Below, piece by piece: positions 52,885-63,100 of a DNA stretch of 64,000 nt. The position numbers and the translations under genes were made by a program. The notes beneath the pieces were generated by a model that did no database searches, was not told the DNA's origin, and saw nothing but the letters and a program-made list of their open reading frames with translations. Origin of the DNA: Muriicola sp. Z0-33 (GTDB lineage Bacteria; Bacteroidota; Bacteroidia; Flavobacteriales; Flavobacteriaceae); the NCBI RefSeq assembly GCF_026126425.1, contig NZ_JAFMPW010000002.1:496001-560000 (forward strand), in the 5' to 3' direction. How positions within the stretch are numbered: the first letter of the stretch is position 1; each line of letters starts with the position of its first letter.

Positions 52885-54672
52885 TTGAAGATTCTATTTA
52901 GAACATTTTGGATTTCCATTTTGCTACTTGGGGATGTTGGTTGTAAAAACAGTACCGAACATGAAAATACTACCATTCCAGTACGGCCAAACATCGTCCT
53001 TATTCTTGCAGATGACCAGGGCTGGGGAGATCTCAGTTATAATGGCAATACCAATCTGAGCACTCCCAATATAGATGACATAGCTAAAAATGGTGTTTCC
53101 TTTACTAATTTTTATGTGCAACCAGTATGTTCTCCTACCAGGGCCGAACTGCTAACCGGCCGTCATTTTAGTAGAATGGGGGTTTACTCTACCTCCGCAG
53201 GAGGTGAAAGATTTAATCTTGGTGAAACCACCATTGCCGATATCTTTAAAGAGGCGGGATACCGTACAGCGGCATATGGCAAATGGCATAGTGGAATGCA
53301 AGCTCCATATCATCCAAACGCCAGGGGATTTGATGATTTTTACGGTTTTGCATCTGGCCACTGGGGCAATTATTTCGACCCTATGTTGGAACACAATGGA
53401 GAAATTGTGCAGGGAAAAGGGTTTATCGTAGACGACCTTACGGATAAGGGACTACAATTTATATCTGATAATCAAAACCAGCCATTTTTCCTGTATCTGC
53501 CTTATAATACACCTCATAGCCCTATGCAAGTTCCGGAAAAGTATTGGACAAAGTTCCAGGATCGGGAACTTACAATGAAACACAGAGACAGTACCCTGGA
53601 ACTTCCTGATTTTACCAAAGCCGCCCTGGCTATGGTAGAAAACATAGATTACAATGTTGGCCGCATCACCGATCATCTCAAAAATTTACAACTCGAGGAG
53701 AATACCATAATTATCTTCCTTTCAGACAATGGTCCAAACAGTTGGCGATGGAATAGCGGTATGCGGGGCAGGAAAGGCGTGGTAGACGAAGGAGGAGTAA
53801 GAACACCATTTTTCATTAAATGGAAAAACAAATTACCGGCAGCAAGGCAAATTCAGGAGATTGCCAGTGGTATTGATCTGTTACCCACTTTAGTGTCTTT
53901 AACAGGTATATCCCCAACCCTCAATAAACCTATAGACGGTGTAAGTTTAAAACCGCTGCTTTTAGATGAAAATGTGGAATGGACAGACCGCTTTGTGTTT
54001 AATCATTGGAATGGTAAAACAAGTGTCAGGAGTCAGAAATACCGATTGGATAATGATAACCGCTTGTACGACATTTCGGCTGACAGAGCCCAATTGAACG
54101 ACCTTTCTGAAAAGTTGCCGCATATCAGGGATACCCTTGTTACTGCCAAACAGCGTTGGTTATCTGAAGTGGATGCATATTCTGCCAAAGATAAAAAGAG
54201 AAGCTTTCCTCTTGGACATCCTGATTTTAAGTGGACACAGCTACCGGCCCGGGACGGGAAAGCACATGGAAACATTCAACGAAGTAATAAATATCCGAAC
54301 GATTCTTATTTTACAAATTGGACCAGTGTTGATGATTTCATTAGTTGGGATATCGATGTTTTGGCAGCAGGTGAATTTGAAGTCGATTTGTATTACACCT
54401 GTGCATCAGAAAATAAGGGGGTCAGGATGCAACTGAGCTTTAAAAACAGTAAGATTTCAAAAGAAATAACACAAGCCCATGATCCGCCGGAAACTGGTAG
54501 GGAGAACGACAGGGTTCCGCGAATAGAATCTTATGTAAAAGACTTTAAATCGGTCAGTATGGGCACTATCCAACTTCAGGAAGGTCCGGGTGCATTACGG
54601 CTTACTGCCCAGGAACTTACAGGAGAAAAAGCTATAGAGGTAAGGTTGTTGCAATTTAAACGGATCAACTAG
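52885..54672 (+). CDS. Arylsulfatase-family lipoprotein
   Basis: A 595-residue sulfatase starting at TTG (52885). Cys20 in LLLGDVGC is a lipidation site. The sulfatase signature is CSPTRAELLTG, whose Cys82 becomes formylglycine, and LADDQGWGDL (41-50) supplies metal-binding Asp residues. A second metal-site block is LSDNGPNSW (about 278-286). A C-terminal region of about 130 residues after the sulfatase domain forms a beta-sandwich-like add-on. It removes sulfate from a glycan. It is convergent with the second sulfatase gene (7 bp gap). Confidence 0.9.
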   Translation: MKILFRTFWISILLLGDVGCKNSTEHENTTIPVRPNIVLILADDQGWGDLSYNGNTNLSTPNIDDIAKNGVSFTNFYVQPVCSPTRAELLTGRHFSRMGVYSTSAGGERFNLGETTIADIFKEAGYRTAAYGKWHSGMQAPYHPNARGFDDFYGFASGHWGNYFDPMLEHNGEIVQGKGFIVDDLTDKGLQFISDNQNQPFFLYLPYNTPHSPMQVPEKYWTKFQDRELTMKHRDSTLELPDFTKAALAMVENIDYNVGRITDHLKNLQLEENTIIIFLSDNGPNSWRWNSGMRGRKGVVDEGGVRTPFFIKWKNKLPAARQIQEIASGIDLLPTLVSLTGISPTLNKPIDGVSLKPLLLDENVEWTDRFVFNHWNGKTSVRSQKYRLDNDNRLYDISADRAQLNDLSEKLPHIRDTLVTAKQRWLSEVDAYSAKDKKRSFPLGHPDFKWTQLPARDGKAHGNIQRSNKYPNDSYFTNWTSVDDFISWDIDVLAAGEFEVDLYYTCASENKGVRMQLSFKNSKISKEITQAHDPPETGRENDRVPRIESYVKDFKSVSMGTIQLQEGPGALRLTAQELTGEKAIEVRLLQFKRIN

Positions 54673-54679
54673 AGACGGA

Positions 54680-56308
54680 TCAGTCTACGGTATACTCCAA
54701 CAGTTCGCTATCCTTAAATCCTATTCGGACTGCTTTTGCTGAAAATGATTTTTGATTGGAAATTGGAGCATCAAATATTAGCCAGGTACTATCCTGAGGC
54801 TGTTTCCAGACAATGGTGGCGTCAGATTGCTTGCAGAAAAGATTAATTTTCCCCTCCTTATCCTCTAATTCAAGGGAAGGCAAACGTTGTGGTTTCCCTT
54901 CCGGCAACCAATTGGAGAGCAATTCATTTTCCGGGTGCCTGCCCAGATCATTGGTGTTAGTAATCCATTCATTTAAAACATTTCTCAATAGAAGAAGCGT
55001 ATCCTGCAGTTCTTCTTTTCCCACGAGATTTACAAATTCAAAAGGATCTGCTTCAAGATCATATAATTCCTCTTCGGGCTTAGGAGTTCTGAACCAAAGC
55101 GACTGTATGGAATCCAGTTCTTCATTTTCCCAAAGTTGGTTTAATTGCTGCATCATTGGCATTTGCTCCCGATAAGCCACTGGTAGTGCATTGCTGATAT
55201 CCGGATTAAAATTTTTAATGTATTTGTAGCGCTGATATCTCACTGCCCTTATCCTGTCTACCATGCCATCAAAACGATCGGAACTGAAGAATAAATAATC
55301 AGAGTTTCCTGCATTGGCGTAATCACCAAAATGTGCCCTCCCCTGCATAACTTTTGGGGGTTCAATCCCAGCCATGGACAGGACGGTAGGGGCAAAATCT
55401 ACAAAGCTTATAAATCTGTTATCACTATTGTATTCCTTTTGGTTCTCCTTAAATTTAATAAGCAGGGGCACTTTTACCCCGGTCTCGTATAATGCCCGTT
55501 TATGTCTTGGAAATGGCCCGCCATGATCCCCGTAAAAGAAGATGATACTGTTGTCATAAAGTTCATCCTCCCTAAGTTGTTTAATAATCTCACCAATTTG
55601 ATTATCTAACCGAATAAGGTTGCTGTAGTTCACGGCAATATCGTGCCTGACCTCCTTGGTATCGGGAAAGTATGCCGGTACATTGACAGCATCCGGGGAA
55701 ACCAAAAGTTCATCCTCTCCTCTTTGCCATATCTGTGATTCATGACAAACACTAAAATTGAAAACTGAAAAGAAAGGGGTGTTTTTTGGCCGGTTTCTCC
55801 AGTGCGCATCTTTACTGCTATCGTCCCAGGCTACCTCGGTTTTCTTAAAATTATAGTCTTCCTTAGGATTATTTGTACAGTAGTAACCGCTACGCCTTAA
55901 GTATTCGGTAAACATTTTCACGCCTTGAGGCACCACAGGTGAATAGCTGGGAATTCCCAACTCTGGCTGGTTGTCTGTTCTGTATGCATTGTAGGTGCGC
56001 ATATTGTGCGTACCTAAGGTGGTAGGATACATCCCGGTAATTAATGCACTCCTTGCCGGTGCGCATACAGGAACGGGAGAATAGGCATTATTAAAAATCA
56101 CCCCTTCATTTGCCAGGGCTTCCAGATTTGGCAGGGAAATGGTGCTGTCGCCATACATTGGGAAAAAATCCGGAGACTGATCTTCCGCCACCAGCCATAT
56201 GATATTGGGTAGGTTTTGCTCTGGTAGTTCTGTATCTTCCTCACATCCCAGCTGAAAAGAGGTAATTAATAGAATAAAAACTGCACTCAGTACCCCCTTC
56301 ATTGGCAT
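54680..56308 (-). CDS. Sulfatase-family lipoprotein
   Basis: A 542-residue sulfatase with a lipoprotein signal (Cys22, LLITSFQLGC). The signature is CAPARSALITG, with Cys82 as the formylglycine precursor. AEDQSPDFF (41-49) supplies the first metal Asp residues, FYGDHGGPFPRHKRALYE carries the second metal site, and GVIFNNAYSPVPVC precedes the nucleophile. It is the last gene of a four-gene minus-strand operon with a TIM-barrel protein and a GMC oxidoreductase, which suggests desulfation of the same substrate. Formylglycine maturation would need an anSME gene outside the window. Confidence 0.9.
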   Translation of the reverse strand: MPMKGVLSAVFILLITSFQLGCEEDTELPEQNLPNIIWLVAEDQSPDFFPMYGDSTISLPNLEALANEGVIFNNAYSPVPVCAPARSALITGMYPTTLGTHNMRTYNAYRTDNQPELGIPSYSPVVPQGVKMFTEYLRRSGYYCTNNPKEDYNFKKTEVAWDDSSKDAHWRNRPKNTPFFSVFNFSVCHESQIWQRGEDELLVSPDAVNVPAYFPDTKEVRHDIAVNYSNLIRLDNQIGEIIKQLREDELYDNSIIFFYGDHGGPFPRHKRALYETGVKVPLLIKFKENQKEYNSDNRFISFVDFAPTVLSMAGIEPPKVMQGRAHFGDYANAGNSDYLFFSSDRFDGMVDRIRAVRYQRYKYIKNFNPDISNALPVAYREQMPMMQQLNQLWENEELDSIQSLWFRTPKPEEELYDLEADPFEFVNLVGKEELQDTLLLLRNVLNEWITNTNDLGRHPENELLSNWLPEGKPQRLPSLELEDKEGKINLFCKQSDATIVWKQPQDSTWLIFDAPISNQKSFSAKAVRIGFKDSELLEYTVD

Positions 56309-56310
56309 TA

Positions 56311-57141
56311 CTAGTTCAGGCTTTTGAGAAATTCAAGACTCTGGGGAACTTGTTCTACAACCCTGGAGCATTCATCCTCTATAAACATGTATTCTATTCC
56401 TAATTCTTTTGCCCTTTTTACCACTCCTGCAATATTTACCTGCCCGGTTCCCAGCACTACATTGGTCTCCACATCTTCGTGCCCGGTATCATTACCTTTT
56501 ACCCCTTTCTCCATATCCTTAAGATGCAAGAGCACAAACTTCTCAGGGTACTTATTCAGTAACCCCAGGGGATCGGCGCCTCCATGATGTACCCAGTAAA
56601 CATCCATTTCAAAAGCAAAATCTGTTGCCTTCTGTGCCATCAAATCAAATAGAGTTCCGTTATTATAGGGTCTGAATTCATAACCATGAGCATGATAAGC
56701 AAGGGTCATTCCGGCAGCTTTAATTTTTTTTCCGGCACTATTAAAAACTGCAATGGCTTTCTCGGTATCTTCAATTGTAAAATTATCTCCATCGTGGGGG
56801 ATCCAGGCGCACATGACATATTTAGCACCAAATGCCTTTCCATTGGCAATAACTTTGTCTACATTTTTCTCCAGGTCACCAAAACCAGCGCCAACACTAA
56901 CCACTTCTAATTTCCTGTCGGCGATTTCTTTTTTAAAATCCTCCATACTCATTCCGTAGGTACCTCCGCCCTCAAGCTTGGTAATGCCCCAAGATTCAAT
57001 GATGTCTAAGGTGCCGGTAACATCTGTTTTAAATTGATTCCGAAGACTGTATAACTGCAATCCTACTTCCTGAGCATTTAATACTGTTGATGAAAATGCA
57101 AAAATGACCGACAAGGTCAGCAATGTCAATTTTAGTTTCAT
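56311..57141 (-). CDS. Exported sugar isomerase/epimerase-like TIM-barrel protein
   Basis: About 276 residues from the ATG at 57141, giving the signal peptide MKLKLTLLTLSVIFAFSS; a longer frame to 57174 adds an unlikely lysine-rich tail. The mature protein resembles the xylose-isomerase-like TIM barrel (AP endonuclease 2 fold): QLYSLRNQFKTDVTG, MTLAYHAHGYEF (metal His and Glu), EMDVYWVHHGGADP (metal Glu and Asp) and LHLKDME. The residues expected for a divalent metal are present. Being exported, it is not a normal phosphosugar enzyme; lyases of 3-keto-glycosides use the same fold. It is 3 bp upstream of the sulfatase gene. Confidence 0.8.
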   Translation of the reverse strand: MKLKLTLLTLSVIFAFSSTVLNAQEVGLQLYSLRNQFKTDVTGTLDIIESWGITKLEGGGTYGMSMEDFKKEIADRKLEVVSVGAGFGDLEKNVDKVIANGKAFGAKYVMCAWIPHDGDNFTIEDTEKAIAVFNSAGKKIKAAGMTLAYHAHGYEFRPYNNGTLFDLMAQKATDFAFEMDVYWVHHGGADPLGLLNKYPEKFVLLHLKDMEKGVKGNDTGHEDVETNVVLGTGQVNIAGVVKRAKELGIEYMFIEDECSRVVEQVPQSLEFLKSLN

Positions 57142-57174
57142 AATGTGTTTTTTTTTATTAAAAAGATGATACAA

Positions 57175-57888
57175 TTATGTCAATAAATTGCCCTCATCAT
57201 CCCACTCGGCGATTATGCCTCTTTTGCTTTGATCCACGCATTTGGCAATCCAATCTTCATCGTAAGCCAAGCCATGCTGATCTAAAACATCCTGGGGTAC
57301 TCCGTCCCAAACATTAGGCATATTTCCTTTATATCCCAGATCTTCTATCCCAATTTTAGAAGTATAATACCCGCTAACGGTATGATTCCTCATCAACGCA
57401 AAAAACTGTATCTCAAGTGGCTGTTCACTCATTGGCGTTTCAGGGTCATAGAAAGCAATAGTGTCAAGAATTTGCTTTTGTTGATCCTCGGGCGTCACCT
57501 TAAACTCCGTGCCAAAATCTGTATTGCTCTTATGATCTAACCACATTAGTCCACCACGGAATGTGGTCTGCAAATGAGGCATGTCTTTAGCTATAAATTC
57601 TATAAACTCTGGTACTCCGGCTTCTACAATACCGCCTTTATCATCCGGTGGTAAAATGAGGTTGCACAATACGGTGATCGTTTCCATTTCGTGCTCATTA
57701 AAAAATTGTTCTGCTTCCAGTTCTGCGATAAGCTCTAATTCTTCGGGGGTTCTCCCGAAATAGTGCTCATCGGCACCGGCCGCGGCGGCACCTTCTGTAA
57801 CTTCCGGTCCGGGTTTGCAGCCGTGAACGGCTAAACCACCAGCTACTGAACCAAGGATAATGGATTTTATACTATTTCTTCTGTCCAT
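57175..57888 (-). CDS. Gluconate 2-dehydrogenase subunit 3-like Tat lipoprotein
   Basis: A 237-residue protein with a twin-arginine signal (DRRNSIKSII, 2-11) that also contains a lipobox (GGLAVHGC, Cys24). The rest resembles the small subunit (subunit 3) of FAD-linked GMC-type dehydrogenases, an alpha-helical chaperone-like subunit; FFNEHEMETITVLCNLILPPDD is the recognisable segment. Since the GMC protein encoded just upstream has no signal of its own, this subunit probably carries it through the Tat system and anchors it to the membrane. The two genes are 3 bp apart. Confidence 0.85.
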   Translation of the reverse strand: MDRRNSIKSIILGSVAGGLAVHGCKPGPEVTEGAAAAGADEHYFGRTPEELELIAELEAEQFFNEHEMETITVLCNLILPPDDKGGIVEAGVPEFIEFIAKDMPHLQTTFRGGLMWLDHKSNTDFGTEFKVTPEDQQKQILDTIAFYDPETPMSEQPLEIQFFALMRNHTVSGYYTSKIGIEDLGYKGNMPNVWDGVPQDVLDQHGLAYDEDWIAKCVDQSKRGIIAEWDDEGNLLT

Positions 57889-57891
57889 CTG

Positions 57892-59613
57892 CTATATATT
57901 TTGTTGTTTCAGTTGTTCTACTATGTATTCCGATGCTCTCCATGAAAGTGCAAGGATGGTCCAGGTACAATTCTTATCTGCCTGGGAGGTAAATGGCCCG
58001 GCATCGGTAATAAATACATTGTCGCAATCGTGCAATTGCTGATATTTATTGGTGACCGAAGTTTTAGGATTATCCCCCATTCTTGTAGTACCCACTTCGT
58101 GGATAATATTCCCCGGGTTATGAAGCCCGTAATCTTGTTCTTTGGTTGGGGTATCGCCCAATACTTCTCCCCCCATATTGTGAATAAGTTCTTCAAAGGT
58201 TTCCTGCATATGTTTCGCTTGCAAGCGTTCATAATCTGTCCATTTATAATGGAAACGAAGAACAGGGATACCAAATTCATCTACCACTGTCGGATCTATT
58301 TCGCAGTAATTGTCTTTCTGGGCAATAGATTCACCCCGACCACCAAAGCCGATGACAGATCCATAATATTTCTTCACGTCTTCTTTCAGTCCTGCGCCAT
58401 AGCCACCTGTGGGCAGACCGAAAAATTTATTGAAATCATTGGGGTTAAACCCAAAACCGTAATTGGGCATTCCCATACCGCCCCAGACCTCAATATGGTA
58501 TCCTCTTGGAAAATCCAGGTCCTTATTATCTAACCACCATGGGGTATATACATGCATGCCTCCAACACCATCTTCATTATAAGAAACTTTTCTGTTCATC
58601 AGATCCGGGATAAATCCGGCACGGCTGGCACCCGTAGAATCATGAAGGTATCTACCAACAACATCACTACTGTTACCCAACCCGTTTGGATGTTGAGGGC
58701 TTTTAGAGTTTAAAAGGATGCGCGCCGAGCTGCAGGCAGATGCTGCCAATATCACTACTTTGCCCTTTAGTTGGTATTCTTTTCTGTCTTCCTTATTAAT
58801 ATAAGAGACGCCAGTAGCTTTCCCTTCGTCATTGGTGGTTACTTCTCTAACCATCGAATTCACATATAGGTCTATCTGGCCGCCGTTTTTCTGTGCCGGA
58901 AAGATTAGGCAGGATCCGGCTGAGAAGTCTGCATATACCTGGCAAGACCTTCCGCACTGGCCGCAATAGAAACAAACCCCTCTATCCTCGTTAATCTTTT
59001 TGGTCAGCATAGATAATCTGCCCGGGATCACCGGCATTTTAGATTTTCTTGCTCCCTTTATATAATACAGTTCGTGTAGTCTTGGTTTTGGAGGTGGAAG
59101 GAAGAAGCCGTCAGGATCATTGGGCAAGCCTTCGTTAGTTCCAAAAACGCCAATTAATTTATCGAGCTTGTCGTAATAAGGCTTAACATCATCATAACTT
59201 ATGGGCCAATTATCTCCCAGGCCATCAACATCTTTATGCTTAAAGTCTTTAGGTCCAAATCTCAGTGATATTCTTCCCCAGTGGTTGGTTCGCCCCCCCA
59301 GCATTTGCGACCGGTACCAATCGAACTTTGTACCATCTTTGTGGGTATAAGGCTGCCCATCTATTTCCCAACCACCATAGGCCATGTCCCATTCTCCAAA
59401 TACCCTTGTGGTCCCGGCACCTCTCCTGGGGGATTCGTAAGGCCATTTTAATTGTGTTTGCTGTTTAGGGTCGGCAGGGTCAAAATACGGACCTGCCTCT
59501 ACGACCGCCACTTTGAGTCCGGCATCTGCGAGGATTTTTGTAGACATCCCTCCGCCAGCTCCGGAGCCAACTATAATAGCATCATAGACGGTTGAAGATT
59601 CTTTTATTTGCAT
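57892..59613 (-). CDS. GMC-family FAD oxidoreductase with a Cys-rich cluster (periplasmic sugar dehydrogenase-like)
   Basis: A 573-residue protein. The FAD-binding Rossmann loop is VGSGAGGGMS (15-24). A Cys-rich segment at 214-235 (CFYCGQCGRSC, with Cys214, 217, 220, 224 and 235) resembles the Fe-S site of FAD-GDH and fructose-dehydrogenase-type large subunits. C-terminal IIHEVGTTRMGD provides the catalytic His, and NCTWTILAL the conserved Asn. It is cytoplasmic by signal but is expected to be exported with the Tat lipoprotein encoded next to it. The family oxidises sugar hydroxyls; the combination with a TIM-barrel protein suggests a glycoside 3-dehydrogenase. No cytochrome subunit gene is in the window. 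Confidence 0.87.
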   Translation of the reverse strand: MQIKESSTVYDAIIVGSGAGGGMSTKILADAGLKVAVVEAGPYFDPADPKQQTQLKWPYESPRRGAGTTRVFGEWDMAYGGWEIDGQPYTHKDGTKFDWYRSQMLGGRTNHWGRISLRFGPKDFKHKDVDGLGDNWPISYDDVKPYYDKLDKLIGVFGTNEGLPNDPDGFFLPPPKPRLHELYYIKGARKSKMPVIPGRLSMLTKKINEDRGVCFYCGQCGRSCQVYADFSAGSCLIFPAQKNGGQIDLYVNSMVREVTTNDEGKATGVSYINKEDRKEYQLKGKVVILAASACSSARILLNSKSPQHPNGLGNSSDVVGRYLHDSTGASRAGFIPDLMNRKVSYNEDGVGGMHVYTPWWLDNKDLDFPRGYHIEVWGGMGMPNYGFGFNPNDFNKFFGLPTGGYGAGLKEDVKKYYGSVIGFGGRGESIAQKDNYCEIDPTVVDEFGIPVLRFHYKWTDYERLQAKHMQETFEELIHNMGGEVLGDTPTKEQDYGLHNPGNIIHEVGTTRMGDNPKTSVTNKYQQLHDCDNVFITDAGPFTSQADKNCTWTILALSWRASEYIVEQLKQQNI

Positions 59614-60112
59614 AGTATGAGTTTAGTTATGCTGTACAATTTATAAAATTGAATTAGAAAAAACTACAACTTTTAAATGTCATTAATTTTAGGAAGACTC
59701 TTAAGATACTATAAGGAGGTAAAATCTCACTTAATTGGCGTAATCTGCAACTAAATTACCAATCTATCACATTATTATTTACAAGATCAATAATTTATTG
59801 GGTATAATTTTATCATATTGCTATTTTGTCGTCGTATTTTTTTTTATTTCGTAAATTTTTTTCAAGCTGGGATTCCGTTGGGTATTTTTTAAGATATTAG
59901 CACCGCTAGAAAAGCACCTTATACTTTATAATAGAAGTTGCATAAGAATTAGTGCGTGCCTAGTAAAATAAGAATACCCGAGCCAAAATATTTAACAAAA
60001 AAACTATTTGAAATCTTAATTGATTCCATATTATTTTACTAATATTATCAAAAATTTATAGGTTTTTTTAACATTTGCACGCAAACGTTTGCGGGCTTTT
60101 TTAATTAACCCT
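59614..60112. other. Divergent intergenic region between the GMC operon and susC
   Basis: About 499 bp with no convincing gene. It is AT-rich, with long T- and A-runs (around 59838 and 59998). It should hold the promoters for both directions. A weak -7 match AACATTTG lies at 60070-60077, next to the palindromic operator at 60080-60093. No strong -7 box for the GMC operon was found. Confidence 0.5.
60080..60093 (+). promoter_or_regulatory. Perfect 14-bp palindrome, LacI/GalR-type operator upstream of susC
   Basis: CGCAAACGTTTGCG is a perfect palindrome with the central ACGT core typical of LacI/GalR-family operators. It lies 19 bp before the susC ATG at 60113 and two bases after the weak -7 box AACATTTG (60070-60077), so a bound repressor would sit on the transcription start. 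No LacI-type gene is in the window, and its ligand is unknown. Confidence 0.65.
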
Positions 60113-63100
60113 ATGAAACTCAATTACTTAAAACTAACTAAACAACAAATGATTATGATTCAAAAAAGTGATTCTCAATCGTTAAAACCTTGCTCGAGAA
60201 AGCAAATTGCCAGTCTCACCAAGGTTTTTTCTATGCTTCTTTGTCTTGTAGGTTCTTATGCGATGGCAGCAGGAACGACAAGTTGGGAGAAAATCAAAAC
60301 AGTGGAGGCATTCCAGGCTACCATTACCGGTACAATTACAGATAATGGTGGAGTACCGCTTCCAGGAGCCAATGTTGTGGTAAAAGGAACCACAACTGGG
60401 GTAGCTGCAGATTTTGATGGAAATTATTCTATCAATGCCAATCCTGGTGATGTACTGGTATTCTCTTACACAGGGTACACGCCGACGGAAAGAACAGTTG
60501 GAGGAGAAAGTGTTATTAACGTAACCCTCCAGGAAGGTCTAGAACTAGACGAGGTGATTGTAACAGGGTATACCACGGAAACAAAACGTGAGACCACTGC
60601 CGCCGTTTCCATAGTGAAAGCTGAGGAACTGGCCGCGATCCCGTCTGGTAACGTAGAACAGCAATTACAAGGTAGGGTTGCCGGTGTTACCGTACTTACA
60701 AATGGTCAGCCAGGTACTACGAGTCAGATTCGTGTTCGTGGATTTGGAGCCTTTGGAGGTAATGCTCCTTTATATGTAGTGGATGGGGTTCCTGTAGGAT
60801 CTACAGAATTCCTTAATCCTGATGATATTGCCACTACTACAGTATTGAAAGATGCTGCTGCAGCATCTATATATGGTGCAAGAGCTGCGAACGGGGTGGT
60901 TGTATATACTACCAAGCAGGGTGCACGTAGCAAGAAAACACAGATAAATATTAATGTATCTAGTGGTGTTACTGATCCAAACGTAGCTGGTTCTCCGGAT
61001 ATGTTGAATCCTCAGGACATGGCAGAGTATACACATATTGCTTACCGCAATAATGCGGCAGCCACTGGTACTACACCGCAGTATACGCATCCGCAGTATG
61101 GCTCAGATCCTACTCCAAGACTACCGGATTACCTTCATGCCAATGGAGCTAACGGGGTTGTAGGAAGTGTAGACTTAGCTGCTATACAAGCAGCATATGA
61201 TGCCGATCCTGAAAATGTATTCCTGATCAGACCAAACCTTGCGGGAACCAACTGGTATAAAGCCATTACAAGAGTTGCTCCTTTAACCAGGGTGACAGTT
61301 GGTATCAATGGAGGTACAGATCGCGGAAGATTCTATTTCGGATTTAGTGGACAAGAGCAAGACGGTATCGTTATCTCTCAGTCCTTTACAAGATACTCTG
61401 CACGTTTCAACTCGGAATGGGATGTTGCCCCATGGTTGTCATTGGGTCAGAACTTCCAGGTGACGTATCGTTCAGTATTAGGACTTGCCGGTGGAGACGG
61501 TGGACTAGGAGTTGCTGACGACGAATCTGAAGTACTATCTGCTTATCGTATGCCTACCATTATTCCTGTATTTGATGAATTTGGCAGCTATGCAAGTACA
61601 AGAGCAGCTGGTTTTAACAACCCACGTAACCCGGTAAGACGTTTGGAGCGTAACCAGGGTGATGATACTTCTTATAGTATTGGTGGATTTGGAAATATAT
61701 ACCTATTACTTAAACCAATTGATGGTTTAACCTTGCGTACAAGTCTTGGTGGGGATTATGGTAACTTCCACTTTGTAAATTATAACTTTAGATATTTAGG
61801 TGATTCAGAGCCTGAAGCCAGTAACTCTTTCGCTGAAGGAAGTGGTTATAACTTCTCCTGGACATTTACTAATACAGCCACTTATGAAAAGCTTTTTGGA
61901 AAGCATAAATTAAAAGCATTTGCTGGTATAGAAGCATTGAATACTGGTGCCGGAAGACAGGTTTCTGGTAATGGTATCAATCCTTTCTCGACAGATTTGG
62001 ATTTCCAGAATTTAAGTGTGGTTCAGAGTCCTAACGTAAACAGTTTCCAGTTTAAAGGGGTTAACTTCTATTCCTTATTTGGTAAACTGGATTATAACTG
62101 GGATGAAAAATACTACGTAACCGGGGTAATCAGAAGAGACGGTTCCTCCAGGTTTGGTGGAAATAACAGATATGGTACTTTCCCTGCGGTTTCAGGTGCA
62201 TGGAGGGTTATTGCAGAGCCATTTATGCAAGACCAGGATATCATCTCCGATTTTAAAATCAGAGGTGGTTGGGGACAAATGGGTAACTCTAACAACGTTG
62301 ATCCAAATAACCAGTTCTCTTTATTCGCATCTAACAGAGGAAATACTTTCTATCCTGTAGATGGTCAGAACAGTGGTGCTAACGAAGGGTTTGCCCAGAG
62401 TAGAATTGGTAACCCGGATGCAAAGTGGGAAACCAGTACAACAACCAATATCGGGTTTGATATCGGTTTATTTAACGATAAGTTAGAGATCATATTAGAC
62501 TGGTGGGAAAAAGATACTGAAGATCTATTGTTCCAGGTACCTCTTGCTGGGGTAACAGGTAACTTTGCTTCTGCTCCATCTGTAAATATCGCCAGTATGA
62601 GTAACAAGGGTGTTGATTTCCAGATTGTAAACAGAGGAAACATAACAGAAGATTTATCTTATACCCTTACTTTAAACAACTCCTTCCTTTCCAATGAAAT
62701 TACCTTCCTTGCAGATGGTATAGAATTCTTTGACGGAGGTTCTTATAGAGGTATCCGCCCAATTAGAAATGCAGTAGGGCAGTCTATCTCTACTTTCTTT
62801 GGATATAAAGTTGCCGGTTATTTTAACAGCCAGGCAGAGGTTGACAGTTCTCCTGCTCAGGATGGTGCCGGGATTGGACGTTTCAGATATGAGGATGTAA
62901 ATGGTGATGGAGCAATTACTCCTGACGACAGAACATTCCTTGGTAGTGCTGTACCAGATTATACTGGTGGTGCTACAATCAACTTACGTTACAAGAATCT
63001 TGAATTTGAAACGTACTGGTATGCTTCTATTGGAAATGAGATTTGGAATCAGTCCAAATGGTTTACAGATTTCTTCGGAACTTTTGAAGGTTCTGCCAAA

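Noticed and set aside
52924-53121. Minus-strand frames opposite the sulfatase gene
   Set aside because: They lie inside the sulfatase coding region and have no supporting motifs.
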